Below are positions 12,376 through 23,700 of a stretch of DNA of 64,000 nt, one piece after another. The stretch's first letter is position 1, and each line of letters begins with the position of its first letter. Source of the stretch: Rhexocercosporidium sp. MPI-PUGE-AT-0058 (lineage: Eukaryota; Ascomycota; Leotiomycetes; Helotiales); the NCBI GenBank assembly GCA_020746875.1, contig JAGTJL010000002.1, forward strand, positions 2,170,001 to 2,234,000. The letters run 5' to 3'. The notes beneath the pieces were generated by a model that did not search any database, was not told the origin of the DNA, and worked only from the letters and a program-made list of their open reading frames with translations. The translations under genes and the position numbers were made by a program.

Positions 12376-13922
12376 ACGCAATAACTTTTTTTGCTGTTTG
12401 ATTTGAGTTAAATGTATTCGTTTCTTGAGCCTGGATGGACGCAGACTTTTTTGTTGGAGACCAAACAAACCCTTTTATGTGTGTGGAGTTTTGGGGAAAT
12501 TTATATCAATGTTGTTTTTTGGGTGGGACGCTGGGGTCAAATGAAAGAAATGTATGTCACTCGCTGGACTGGACGTCTACTGCCTTAGCTGTTAATATGG
12601 TTCAAATATATGGATTGATATCTATCAATTATCACGTCCTCTCTACTTTCCTCAAAACTTGGAAGTGACACATTCACATCACCCTTTTTTTTTACTATTC
12701 AACGCTCACTCCAACTTGAATTTAACACAAACATCGAAACAGCCTCACACCCAACATCCAACCAACTTAATCCTTTAGGCCCCAACCTAGACCCGTACAT
12801 CGCTCATGTCAGACGCATGAAACGCCACCCCAAAGTGACCACATGGCGGCCGACACGACCATGACGATCTATGATCCTCCTCGCCTTCCCATAAACTCAT
12901 ATATCCGAGCCTCCCGAGAGAAGAAAGCACAAGTTGCCGTGCCAAGGAATCAATTACCAACCCGAATCTTTCGGTCGTAAGATTGAGAATTGTAAGGCAT
13001 GCATGTGTTCCTGTCTCTGTTTGTGACATAGGAGATGGCAAAGTGCCTGAAGAAGAAAAGATGTGTCACTTTTGATGTCGGAGGTCATTGGTTGGGTCGA
13101 GATATAGAGGCCTGGTCTGGGACTCTTCTGTGTTTGGGTGATGTGACGTGATTGGAGATGTTTGTCCATCAGCGAGCAGTCGAAGCATGTGTTGTCCGAT
13201 TCTCAAACCAGTAGCAGCCGCTTGGGAATTTGTGGAAGAAGGGACTTGGCCTCTCAATAGCTTCTGTGAAATATAATGTCCTGGTCTGAATAGTAAACGG
13301 CCTTTGACCTATTGACTTCGCTTGAGCCTACCGAGAGCATCAAGTGGTAGATGTTTTCTTGAGTTCTTGTTCTTGTTCTCCCCCATAGTATCTACTGGCT
13401 AGCATATCTCCCGTAAGAAGAATACAAATGGACTTGTCACTTTGCTTGAGACGTCAAGAGCAGACTGTACTCCTCAAAATCCCCACTTGATAGTCTCCAT
13501 TGCAGAAGAGGCAAGTAATTGCCTGTTAACCCACAACATATTTGACGGCGGCTCTTTAGCGACCCAAAAATTCCTGTCTGCAAATGGAGCACATCTTCGA
13601 AACGAATGTGCTCAGCACTGTCTCCAAACAAAACGGAGCTTTCAGAGTTCTCACTCTCCAATACCGTTTCAACGCAGCGTCAACGCCCATCACTATTGAA
13701 AATAAGAAGGGGGGATGCGAAGAACTCATTGTATTGCCGCATCAGACAGAGCCATATCCGCAGCACTTTCATACTGTACACTGCAAGCATATCAAGCTCG
13801 TGCTTCATCCACTCCCCAAGCTCAAGTCCACGCCGAAGTCACAAGCAGCAAAATACTCCTCTAACCCTGCCCTCTCACATCTCCTTCGACCCCAACTCAA
13901 AGCTCCCCCCATAAACCCATCT
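12376..13922. other. Convergent intergenic region
   Basis: Lies between the 3' ends of the membrane-protein gene (+) and MPC1 (-). It holds AT-rich 3' flanks with T runs near 12388 and 12686. No gene was recognised. Confidence 0.6.
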
Positions 13923-14617
13923 CTACTTTCCAACAACATCCTTCGCCTTCTCCGCCAACTTCCCCGCCTGGTCCTCGACCTTCCCAACAACAGCCTTGAC
14001 CCCGCTCGCCGCCTGCTGCTTTGCTGCCTCCTCCTTGCCTCCCCACTTGTGGTACTGCATCCACCTGTATCCCTGCGTGATCTGGGCACCCTCGTTGACA
14101 AAGTGGCAGAGGAAGAGGAGGTAGTTCTTGGGCTGCACGGCGAGAGCGTAGCGCATGAAGGTTGCGGAGTAGATGGTTAGGGCGCCGGTCATTTGGCCGG
14201 AGATCCTGTTACGAGGAGGATTAGCCGATGTTCAACTATTAGGCAATACTTTCTCGTAGAGAGAGCATTGGGTGCGTAGATTGGGAAGCTTGGGAGAAGC
14301 TTACAGTTCGGGACTCTTTTGTGTATCCATAACAGCAGCAATTGGAATACCAAAATTCGAAGCCGGACCCCAGAAATCTAGATCGTAATCGCAATTAGCA
14401 AAGTCCAACTCCTATCCATGATCGTCATATTCATTGTCCAAAAAGTGAAGCTGTTCGGGTTGGGACTGCTCAACGCCGAACCGCAAGCTCGAAATGCTTG
14501 TCCGCGGGCCAACTTTTATTTGAGGAATTGAGGAGGGCACGTACGTGTGGAACAGAGGTAGTTGGTAGTGGGGTTGGAGCGAATCTTCGCGTTCACTGCT
14601 TTGATAAAGGCTGCCAT
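13923..14617 (-). CDS. MPC1: Mitochondrial pyruvate carrier subunit 1
   Basis: Inner-membrane protein that pairs with another MPC subunit to import pyruvate into mitochondria. Exons 14545-14617, 14305-14377 and 13923-14205 give 142 aa. The start MAAFIKAVNAKIRSNPTT joins to HFWGPASNFGIPIAAVMD and then to ISGQMTGALTIYSATFMRYA. These are the hallmark segments of MPC1, including the THFWGP motif, which is rebuilt across the first splice. The second hydrophobic segment follows (NYLLFLCHFVNEGAQITQGY). The C-terminal ~40 residues are a charged Ala/Lys-rich amphipathic helix ending KAKDVVGK, a little longer than in yeast. Introns are 14378-14544 (167 bp, long for this window) and 14206-14304. Confidence 0.95.
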
Positions 14618-14996
14618 TATGAGAGGAGTTGTGGTGGAGTGGAGAGTGACGGGAGTGGAAATGTGAGGTTCGTTGATATGTTGGGACTCACAAGTTTATC
14701 CGCCGAAGCTGTGTCCGAAGATTGTCGTCGGGTCACGTGCACGCAAGCAGCCCCTCTAACGCAGGTTTCAAGGCCTTTGAGGGGTCAATAATTGTCTTTT
14801 CAGTAGTTCGGCTTATGAGAGGAAGGTATTTACGACATCACAGTTCACTCGCTTCGTGGTGGCTGTCTATGCTACAAATCTGCAGTTTTGGTATGTAAAG
14901 CCAAACTCCCCCTCAACGCCGTTGTTGTGCAGGTTTTTTCTTCGCCTGTGCCCAATTGCCTCATAAACAGTCCCTCCATTCATAAATAAACCCTGA
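14618..14996. other. Intergenic: MPC1 upstream region and SmB 3' flank
   Basis: About 0.38 kb between the start of MPC1 and the stop of the SmB gene, both on the minus strand. It must hold the MPC1 promoter. No further gene was seen. Confidence 0.6.
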
Positions 14997-15908
14997 CTAT
15001 CTTCTTGGAGGAGGAGCAAAGCCTCCGGGAGGGAATCCTGGAGGTGGTCCCTGTCCAAATCCACCTGGTCCACCTGGTGGTGGGAAACCACCTGTAAACC
15101 CTGGGGGTGGTGCTACAACACAAGTCAGCTTGTGTAAAAGTAGCTAGATAGTGAGTGTTTCTTACCTCCTCTACCAAACGGCGGCGCGCCTGGGAAACCA
15201 CCTGGGAAGCCTGCTGGGGGTCCACCAACACCAGCAGCAGGGCCCTATGAAGTATTAGCATGTATCCCAATATATCATAACAAGGTATAAACGTACGGCC
15301 AATCCAACGGGTGCTCCTCTTCCAGCAGGTCTCGCGATTCCGGCACCAGCAGCAAGTGTAGTTGAAATTCCACCTGGTGCGCTAGCTCCCAATCTCGCGG
15401 ATGGGTCTGCTGGGGGAGGAGATTCGACTGAGAGGGAGATGATATGTGCGCCGCGGACGATTGTAAGACCCAGTGTACGCTTCTCTTCATTCTCGACCAT
15501 TGCTGCTGAGCTGCCACTGGCGCCTGGAGCAGCAGACTTGTTCGCCTTGCGTTTGACACGTCTAAATTCTTCGGTATCCGCGAGAACCAAGTTCATGTGC
15601 TATGCCATAAATGAGCAATTTTCCACATAATTTTGAGAATATAGGGATCGGACCTTGTCAAAGGCCAACATCTGTCCAACCATCTGTCGCCCATCATTCA
15701 TGGTCACCCTCATCCGGTAATTGATCTATAACCAAATCAGCACGCGCTCCGCCAATGTTCAAATCGCAAAGGCTGCAGCAGCTTGCGCAAAGGGTGTAAC
15801 GTACGAGACCGGCCTAGAGGGAGGGTAAAAGTCAGCCTATAATGTCAACATAGAGCTTGAGGAGCTGGAGGAGGTCAAACTCACCATCTTTCCTTGCTTG
15901 TTCGCCAT
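14997..15908 (-). CDS. smb1: Small nuclear ribonucleoprotein SmB, with a 9-nt microexon
   Basis: Core Sm-ring protein of spliceosomal snRNPs. Exons are 15885-15908, 15805-15813 (9 nt), 15654-15725, 15297-15599, 15166-15244 and 14997-15112, giving 200 aa. The spliced N-terminus MANKQGKM-AGL-INYRMRVTM contains the Sm1 motif with NDGRQMVGQMLAFDKHMNL. Sm2 is RGAHIISLSVE. The second half is a Gly/Pro-rich tail with PPPGF and GGFP repeats ending FAPPPRR, typical of SmB. The 9-nt exon supplies A-G-L and is flanked by CTAG and GTACGT. Skipping it would keep the frame. Intron 3 (15600-15653) uses the uncommon donor GTCCGA. The gene is divergent from RPL11. Confidence 0.93.
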
Positions 15909-16220
15909 GACGACTTTTGAGATGCGCGACAAGCGGCTTCTCTAGGGGTTTCAAAGAATGGGTTTTTGAAGTTATGCAACTTCAGTCTTTCTCTTGAGCT
16001 TTTGCAAGCTTATGGGATTGAGACCTGGCATTCCTGAACGGCATCCTGGGGAATCTCGAGGAGGCTCCAAAATTTGAGCGCTAGCGTTACTAAGGTTAGC
16101 GCGAACCAAGCTTAAGCGACCACACAGGTTGATTTTGGGAAAAAGCCATCTCGAACTTTTTCTACGTTCAACCTCACGACGACAAACCACCTTCACGACA
16201 AACCCTCGGCATCAATCAAA
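15909..16220. promoter_or_regulatory. Shared divergent promoter, SmB / RPL11
   Basis: Only 312 bp separate the SmB start (minus strand) from the RPL11 start (plus strand), so both genes must be driven from this segment. It contains pyrimidine-rich stretches near the RPL11 start, as is common for fungal ribosomal-protein genes. No specific factor site was assigned. Confidence 0.6.
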
Positions 16221-16949
16221 ATGGCTGAATCCGGAGAGAAGAGCGGCAACCCCATGAAGGAGCTCCGCATCCAGAAGCTCGTTCTTAACATCTCCGTTGG
16301 AGAGTCTGGTGATGTACGTCCTCCATGTCACTTTCAGAATTTATGACTTTACCCTTGGTCCTCAACCTCAATCGATACAAGAAGTATATGCTAACATTAT
16401 CTCAAGAGGCTTACGAGAGCTGCGAAAGTGCTTGAACAACTGAGCGGTCAAACCCCAGTCTACAGTACGATCCTTCTTCGAACACACCTAGCAGACAAAA
16501 TCTAATTCATTCCCTACAGGCAAGGCCCGCTACACCGTCCGAACCTTCGGTATCCGCCGTAACGAGAAGATTGCCGTTCACGTCACCGTCCGCGGACCAA
16601 AGGCCGAGGAGATCTTGGAGCGTGGATTGAAGGTCAAGGAATACGAACTCCGCAAGCGCAACTTCTCCGAGACTGGCAACTTCGGCTTCGGTATCAGCGA
16701 GCACATCGATCTCGGTATTAAGTACGACCCTGCGATCGGTATCTACGGAATGGACTTCTTCTGCTGCATGTGAGTACTGGAGATATGGATACATACTGGG
16801 TGGACATTGACAGAAGATTTAGGACCCGTCCTGGTGAGCGTGTCGCCAAGCGTCGCCGCTGTAAGACCCACGTCGGATCTGCTCACAAGATCAAGCGTGA
16901 TGAGACCGTCAAGTGGTTCAAGAACCGATTCGAGGGAATTGTCAGATAA
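16221..16949 (+). CDS. rpl11: 60S ribosomal protein L11 (uL5)
   Basis: Large-subunit protein that binds 5S rRNA in the central protuberance. Exons 16221-16313, 16407-16464, 16520-16769 and 16823-16949 give 175 aa, the usual size. Conserved segments include [74 protein letters not shown] and the basic C-terminus [10 protein letters not shown]. The third acceptor was set at TTTAG|GACC because it makes CCMTRPGER, the conserved junction. Introns are short (93, 55 and 53 bp). Confidence 0.97.
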
Positions 16950-17469
16950 ATGGACTGAACAAAAAAGTGGTAGATCTTACATGACTGGGCTGGGATGGCT
17001 GGGGCGTGCTGGTTTGGTTTGATTTCGGACATTTGCATGTACTTTGAATGACAGCCACGAAACAAGCAGCTCATCAACACTCAGCACTCCAATGGAGCAG
17101 CTACGGCAAAAAGCCCGACCGGCTACCATACCGGCTTGTAGCAGTCTACATCATTGCGCTTTCCGTGAAGTTTGTGATTGGAGTTGAGATTTCGGCGTTG
17201 TTTTCTTGCTGGTCTCTGATCTGGGCCGCAGGTCATGCTGTTGGAGGGAACATAGGATCATGCAGTATCGTGATAATTGGTACCTAGCCTTCTATTAAAT
17301 GATAACGGAATACATGAAAAAGTTCTTCTATGCTTATCTTTCAACTCTAGGAGAAGAGATCTTTCCATGATGTCTATTACACAATGTCTATCCCTGACAT
17401 CCCAAACGCCTTCATCTATAACCGTACGATCTATTGGCACAACCCACCTCAGCCTGTCCGGCCTCTTCT
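16950..17469. other. Convergent 3' flanks, no gene seen
   Basis: About 0.5 kb between the stop of RPL11 (+) and the stop of the first con-8-like gene (-). No recognisable feature. Confidence 0.6.
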
Positions 17470-17836
17470 CTACTTCGTTCTATCCGTCCCATTCATGATA
17501 TTATTGAACATCTTCCCAATGATACTCGGCTATTCCCAAAAGCAAAGGTCAGCATCGGTTCCCTCAAAAGTTCTATTGGAAGAGACTACATACCTCCTGT
17601 CTCTGCTCACTGATCCCTTCCCTAAACTTCTCACTTCCAACTCCCTGGTGCGATTGAGCACCAGGCGTCTGATCCTGGCTTCCCAATCGAGTCGCAGCAC
17701 CAGGTGTATGGTGATTCGACGCTCCCGCTCGACTGTACGCGGCCTCGATGTTCTTGACGCCAGGTGTCTTGCCCGAGACAAGGTCAGAGAGGAATGATTT
17801 CTCTCCCGTTTGGTCTGCAGAGTTTCCTGAGGACAT
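17470..17836 (-). CDS. Small con-8-like protein, copy 1
   Basis: Exons 17594-17836 and 17470-17529 (intron 17530-17593, donor GTATGT, branch GCTGACC) give 100 aa. It starts MSSGNSADQTGEKSFLSDLV and is hydrophilic and low in complexity (Gly, Ser, Gln, Thr), with no signal peptide or TM segment. After splicing it ends RQEPSIIGKMFNNIMNG and a short tail. The IIGKM-aromatic-NN block is shared with the next gene. An in-frame upstream Met at 17966-17968 would add 44 hydrophobic residues. The later Met was preferred because the N-terminus then matches the neighbour's MSSSGKT start. The pattern resembles Neurospora conidiation-specific protein 8; that assignment is tentative and the function is unknown. 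Confidence 0.72.
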
Positions 17837-18655
17837 CGTCGAAGGTAGTGTATTGTTTTGGCCTTGATAGAGGGTTTTCGGAAGGGCTAGTTGAAGATGC
17901 GGAAATAAGAAACAATACAGATTTCTCAAGACTTTGATATATCTCTTGTGCAATATATCAAGTACCATCTAAGTATAAGTATGACCTGCAGAAACCCGCC
18001 GCCATCGCACCATTAATCTCTTCCCCCTACTTTACATAATCACTCCTCCATCCATGCCAACTGGTTCTGCCCAGTAGTAGTAAAAGAGCCATTTAACAAA
18101 CAGCCGGTGCTGGTGCGGACATCGAGGCGTCATTTCAGACGAGGGGCTTTCAGGGTCTGGCAAACAAAGACAAAATAGACTAGACTAGTACTCGCCCATG
18201 ATGCACTATGATGTCTAGTGCAATCCGGCTCCAGATCTCAAGCCTTCCTGACATCTTCGATCGACAGGGCCTTGTTGCATGTGTCAAGGGACTATCTAGT
18301 GTCACAATGATGATGCATCGGGAAATTGCCAGAAAGTTAGGGTTTGCGGGATATTGCCTGCTTGAAGCCATACTCAAAATTCCTCAAGGCTCATTATTTG
18401 ACACGAAAAGATACAAGCCGACATTTTGAAAGACGATTTTGAAGCTTGATTGGAACTTTCATAACAACTATGCAATCCTCATAGATTCCCAATATATGAA
18501 TACAAACAGACTGATCAGATCAGATCAGCTCACATACTCCACACAGCGCCATCCATCCAGCACGCTCGTTTGCTAGACTTATATTGAAACATAATAGAAC
18601 CACACAACTCCTTCTTCATCTCCCCTCCTCTCCTCTTCATCAGTCCGTCAAAACT
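17837..18655. other. Intergenic between the two con-8-like genes
   Basis: About 0.8 kb holding the promoter of copy 1 and the 3' flank of copy 2. It is pyrimidine-rich near 18600-18640 on the plus strand. No other gene was seen. Confidence 0.55.
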
Positions 18656-19077
18656 TTACTTTGGCGGTGATCCAGAAGTGAAGCTGAAGTCCATCTCGTC
18701 AGTTACCTGCTTCCGAAAAGCTTTCTTCGGAGGAAACGTACTTATTCCACATCTTCCCGATTATCCCTGTAGCTGGCTTCATATCATTGAAGCTCTCTCG
18801 TCGTGCTTGGGCTGTTGCGTCCCCGCTGTTTCGCTTCTGGTTTATGAGGCCTGAGAAGAGCGTGCCGCTGGTGCTGGAGCCCTGGTAGAACGAAACATAC
18901 ATGTCAGCTTAGATCTTATTTCGGATCTCTAGAATTTCTTGGAGACGTGTGATGGGTATGATGGAGGACTGTAGAAGGACTTACCCTTCGGGCAGACCCA
19001 GCACCAACATTGTTGGCAGGCGTGGACTCGATTCCAGTTGCTCCAGTGTCGGCAGTAGTTTTTCCTGACGAAGACAT
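18656..19077 (-). CDS. Small con-8-like protein, copy 2
   Basis: Exons 18985-19077, 18742-18881 and 18656-18683 give 86 aa. The N-terminus MSSSGKTTADTGATGIE is Ser/Thr/Gly-rich. The middle reads TLFSGLINQKRNSGDATA and then ARRESFNDMKPATGIIGKMW. Using the acceptor at 18684-18685 for intron 2 (18684-18741) joins MWN to NFTSGSPPK and stop. Without that splice the frame ends a few residues later with no similarity to the paralogue. The SGL-QKRNS-ARRxSFxD-GIIGKMWNN layout matches what I recall of con-8 type proteins, induced during asexual sporulation in Neurospora. The function of the family is not established. Confidence 0.75.
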
Positions 19078-20757
19078 AGTGACAGTTGTGATTGAGTTGA
19101 GACGAGAAAGTACTTTGAGTAGAATGTATTGATGTACATACAATAACAGTACTTCAGCAGTGAGAAGTCTACCAGACAAAGAGGATAGTTAAGAGGGGAG
19201 GTCACTCATATATCACCTACCTTTCCCCGCCCTGCACCATGCCATGCCTGCCTCACAACAAGCATATCTCCCTTCGAACCAATCCCAATCCATTAAAAAT
19301 TATTAATAATGACGTTCATCAACCTCCGCACCCCATCATCTCACACCAATCCCCACACTCAGCCTCGTACATAAAGGTAGCACGACCACTTACCCCTCAC
19401 AAATGGCATGATCCCTCATCAAAACCAACCAAGCCCCTCCATCCAAACCATTCAAACAATCCAAACGACGCAAAACCCTACCCCTCCACACCTCCACGCT
19501 CCCCAGACCCCCTACAAGACTCCCGATCCAGATCGTCCATAGTAATCGAGCTTACTGACCCAATCACAGCCGGGGTGTTTAGAGGGCACCGTGCTCACTT
19601 TGCGTGGCGCCCTTGAAACTTCAAAGAAGCTCTCAGCTCTTGTCTGGTGGGAGTCATGACGAGTGGTGGGAGGAGCTTCCCGTGTTAGTGCGATCGCGGG
19701 GAGGCTTCCTTTGATGCATCGATCTCGTTGACTTTGGGGAGTCGTACACGTGAGGTTTGAATATTCGATTGCGCCGAAGAAACATTGAACATAGGGGCCA
19801 CAGGTTGGTAACTACTGTAGTAAGTCAGATTCTTGGAATATCACAATGGTGGGAGTGAAGCTTGGAAATGTCCAACTCATCCTGAGGACATAAATAAGTA
19901 CCAAAGCAGACGACCAACCCACATCCTCAGGCCACCCAATCATAATCCGTAAACTCCATGCCCTCCAAAGGACAGCCAAGATCTCCCAGAGGCCTCCCTC
20001 TCGCTTACCTTCCTTACGGTGTGCCCTCACTCATTCCTTCCTCGCAATCCCCAAATCCCTTCTCGAACCTCCAAAACACTCTCAAACTTCTATTCCTTCG
20101 ATCAAACCCTCGATCACCCCCTCCTCCCTCCCGAGCCAAAAACACACCTCCATACCTCCCCATCTTCACGTCCAAATCTTTCTTTTCGAGCTTTTCAAAG
20201 CGGGGGGTAGCGCGAGGAAAAGCAAGCCGGGAGGCCTCTGTAAAGTGCGATGTGCAACAGAAAGGACGCCCGCCGCCCTCATGCACGCTGGCGGCTCGCG
20301 ATTGGTGGGATGTAGGAAGAGCACGGTTGCGTGCCCGAAAAGGGCGACAAAGAGGGCGGCGTGCGATGTGCAACAAAAGCTTGATGATCCGTTCGAAGAT
20401 GTCGTGATTAGAGCTGTGAGATCCAATAGATTTCCTGCAGGCCCAAAAGAAGGATTCTTTCTACGTTAGTCTTATGCCTTTGTTGATGAGACCTTATCCG
20501 GGAGATTTTACTTGCCTACACAGCTGGGAGTTTGGAACATGGAGGTGTCATATGAAGGTATTGAAAGCACTTTCCTAGCTACAGAGTGCGAGGGTAATCA
20601 TAATCAGGTCAAGTGACAACTGTTATAACCTTCCAATCCCAAGCCTTATCACCAGCATTTCCACGAGACTGCCTCGCTCTTATCATCTATTCATCATCAT
20701 CCGCTTCATTCCTCTTGACATTTTGCCACGCCCCAAATACCCTGTGAAAAAAGACTC
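19078..20757. other. Intergenic, con-8-like upstream region and PYC 3' flank
   Basis: 1.7 kb with no recognisable gene. Open frames such as 20014-20376 (-) and 19239-19616 (+) lie antisense to others and have low-complexity composition. The segment contains the promoter of the second con-8-like gene and a spaced 15-bp direct repeat. Confidence 0.5.
20245..20375. repeat. 15-bp direct repeat, two copies 116 bp apart
   Basis: The sequence gtgcgatgtgcaaca occurs at 20245-20259 and again at 20361-20375 in the same orientation. The function is unknown. A paired regulatory site or the footprint of a small duplication are both possible. Confidence 0.6.
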
Positions 20758-23700
20758 CTACTTGTCCCCTGGCTTGACAATCTTACAGATAAGATCAGAG
20801 CCTCCAACCGAATCACCCTCCTTGATCTGGATAGAGCCGACCTTACCAGCGTGAGGTGCGGAGATAACCATTTCCTATTTACCAGATTAGCACTTGTCTT
20901 TTCTCAGACATAGAGCCTACTTACCATCTTCATGGCACTGAGAACAGCAATTGGGTCACCCTTCTTGACTTCACCACCATCCTTGACACGGATCTCAACA
21001 ACAACACCAGACATTGGTGCTCCGACTTGGCTGCTGTCTCCAGGATCGGCCTTTGGTCTGCTGGTGTTCTCCACGGCAGCATTGTTATCGTCGACTGTGA
21101 CTTGGCGGACCTCACCTGCAAATTGTGAGCAATTTTCTAGCTTAGGGACCGGGACTCCTACCATTCATCTCGTAGAACACTTCTCTCTGGCCAGTGGTAT
21201 CTGACAAGGGGCCAACGGCAAGAAGCTTCAAGATCAAAACTTTACCCTTCTCAAGCTCGACGTGAAATTCTTCTCCAATCTCAGGCTTCGACAAGAAGTA
21301 TCTGGTTGGGAGAACACTCAGATCACCATACTTTTGGATGAAAGTGCGGTAATCATCGAAGACCTTAGGGTACATGGCGTAACTGGCGACATCACATTCG
21401 GTAACGCTTCCGTACTTGTTGTAGATATCCTTCTTGATCTTAGCTAGATCAAGAGGCTCCAGGGTCAAACCAGGTCGCTTGTCGAGCTTGCGTCTACCAC
21501 GGAGGGCATTGGATCTGAGAGGCTCAGGGAAACCGCCGTATGGTTGGCCCATGAGACCCTCGAAGAACTCGAGGACAGAGCCTGGGAAATCAAGCTCGCC
21601 AGCCTTCTTCTGAACATCGTCGAAGTTGAGCTTGTTGGAGACCATGAATTGAGCCAAATCACCAACAACCTTGGATGTTGGAGTGACCTTGACGATATCA
21701 CCAAGTAAGTCATTTGCCTGTTCATAGGCCTTCTTGGTCTCGGCCCATTGCGCACCAAGACCAAGTTGGGAGGCTTGGAACATCATGTTTGTCAATTGAC
21801 CACCAGGAATCTCGTGTTCATAGACCTCAGGATCGGGTCCATCTAAAGGAATGTCAGCCGACTAGCACTATGTGTCAGGGGTTCTACATACTGAGACCAG
21901 CTTCAAATGGCGAGTAAAGCAAACGCAACTGAGCCCAATAGGTGTCAATGGCTCGGACATGGTGGACGTTGAGACCTGGGTAGAGATCGGATCCTTCCAG
22001 AGAAGCCAAGACCGCACCGACAGATGGCTGACTAGTCATGCCGCTCAGAGAGTCAGTTGCAGTGTCGACGGCGTCGGCACCGGCCTCTGCACATGCGACC
22101 ATGGACGCAACACCAGTACCGGCCGAGTCGTGGGTGTGGACATGAATCGGGAGATCCGGGTACTTCTTGCGAATGGCACCAACGAGGAGGGTGGCAGCTT
22201 TTGGCTTAAGGACTCCCGCCATATCTTTTATACCTAAGATATGAATGTTGAGTGCAACAAGTTCATCGACTAACTTTAAATAATACTCAAGGTTATACTT
22301 CTTCTTGGGGTTCTGGATAAATTGTTAGTACATGATGATGAGTATCGTGCATTGACATAATGAAAAGAGTATCGGAAAGTCCACGAGTGCAATTTCTCCG
22401 CGTATCTGATGATAAGCGATCATTTATTGACGAAATGAAATGAGTGAAGGCAGGTCCAGGAGTTCATATGCCCCGGGCAGATGAGGAGTCGGACAGCGTC
22501 CAAACCCCCGAAGGTCCAAAAATTCCAGTTTTCAGGTCCTGTATCTAGCGTAGAGCCAGACTCAGCCAAAGTAACCGCGTTGGCATGGTTTGGCGTTGCA
22601 AGATGACCGTTGAGCTTCTGCTGTGTCTTTCCTGCATAGTCACATATGTCGCAATAGTATCTTCGAGCAGCAAGGTTGTTGTTGTAGCGGTCCTGAGCTG
22701 CTGGGTTCTTGCCGATTTTGACCATACCAGCAGCCTTGTTTTTGTGACCTTGGGTGGCTTTGTGGATTTTCAACTGGCTTCCAGTGCCAAATTTGACGTT
22801 GCGAAGATTGGATTTGAATCTTTCTTCTGCCAATGCCTTTTCTCGGTTGTTCTTGGTGTCAAGGGCAATTCGCACTGGACCACGTACAGCTGCATCTCTA
22901 CGGCTGTTATGAAGTTTTCGCTCTGCATCGATAGCATCAATTTCTTCCACAGTGAAGACTTGATCAGACCCGTGGGTTTGTTCAAGCGTAGATAGATGCC
23001 CACAGCAGCCATCGTATTCCAGAGTATCCGCAGGCCAAGGACAGAGTCTAGGGTAACATCCATAAGTCTTGTTTTGATTTCTTATGACCCAGAAGAACAG
23101 AGTAAAGGTAGCTTCGATGACGAGGAATAGGGCAAGGAGCGGGATTCTCAAGGAAGCAGGCGGGAGCGACACCCAGCAAAGGAGACCTTTATGGATGGTG
23201 ACATAATGCCACCAACCGCACGCTTCACTTTGCTTGGGACATTTTCTCCACGCTTGTATTGGCCGATACGGATGCGGACACCGCTGCGCTTCTCAGTTCC
23301 ACAGCCAATATAGACAACAGGCCGATGACCCAGTTTTCCGAGCACAAGTACATATACGGCCCAGATTTTGATCAAGCTGGACTGCAGACTCTTGAAAAGG
23401 CAATGGTGGGCGCTGATTTTGACCGAAGGACTTGGAGTAGACCGGGGCCGAAGGTGATCGGACGGCGTCTGAAGATCTCATCAAGGACTGCTTCACTTGG
23501 CAGGATAGAAACGAATGTCGGGTTCTTTCGACTCGTAGGGGAGGGGGAGAGGCAGTTCCAGCAGAGATAGACTAGGAGACTAGGAGCAGCATGATGTCTG
23601 TGGTATTGGGCGCCATATCTATCTCATATACCCGGGGCAGGCGAGGATACTGAGTGGAAGCGGTGACGGTAGGTAGACCTGGTTGATTGGCTTGTTTCCG

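Noticed and set aside
17573..17968. Longer start for the first con-8-like gene, adding 44 hydrophobic residues
   Set aside because: The internal Met gives an N-terminus like the paralogue; the upstream segment looks like translated leader.
20014..20376. 120-codon minus-strand frame before pyruvate carboxylase's 3' flank
   Set aside because: Arg/Gly-rich low-complexity frame overlapped by open frames on both strands, no conserved features.
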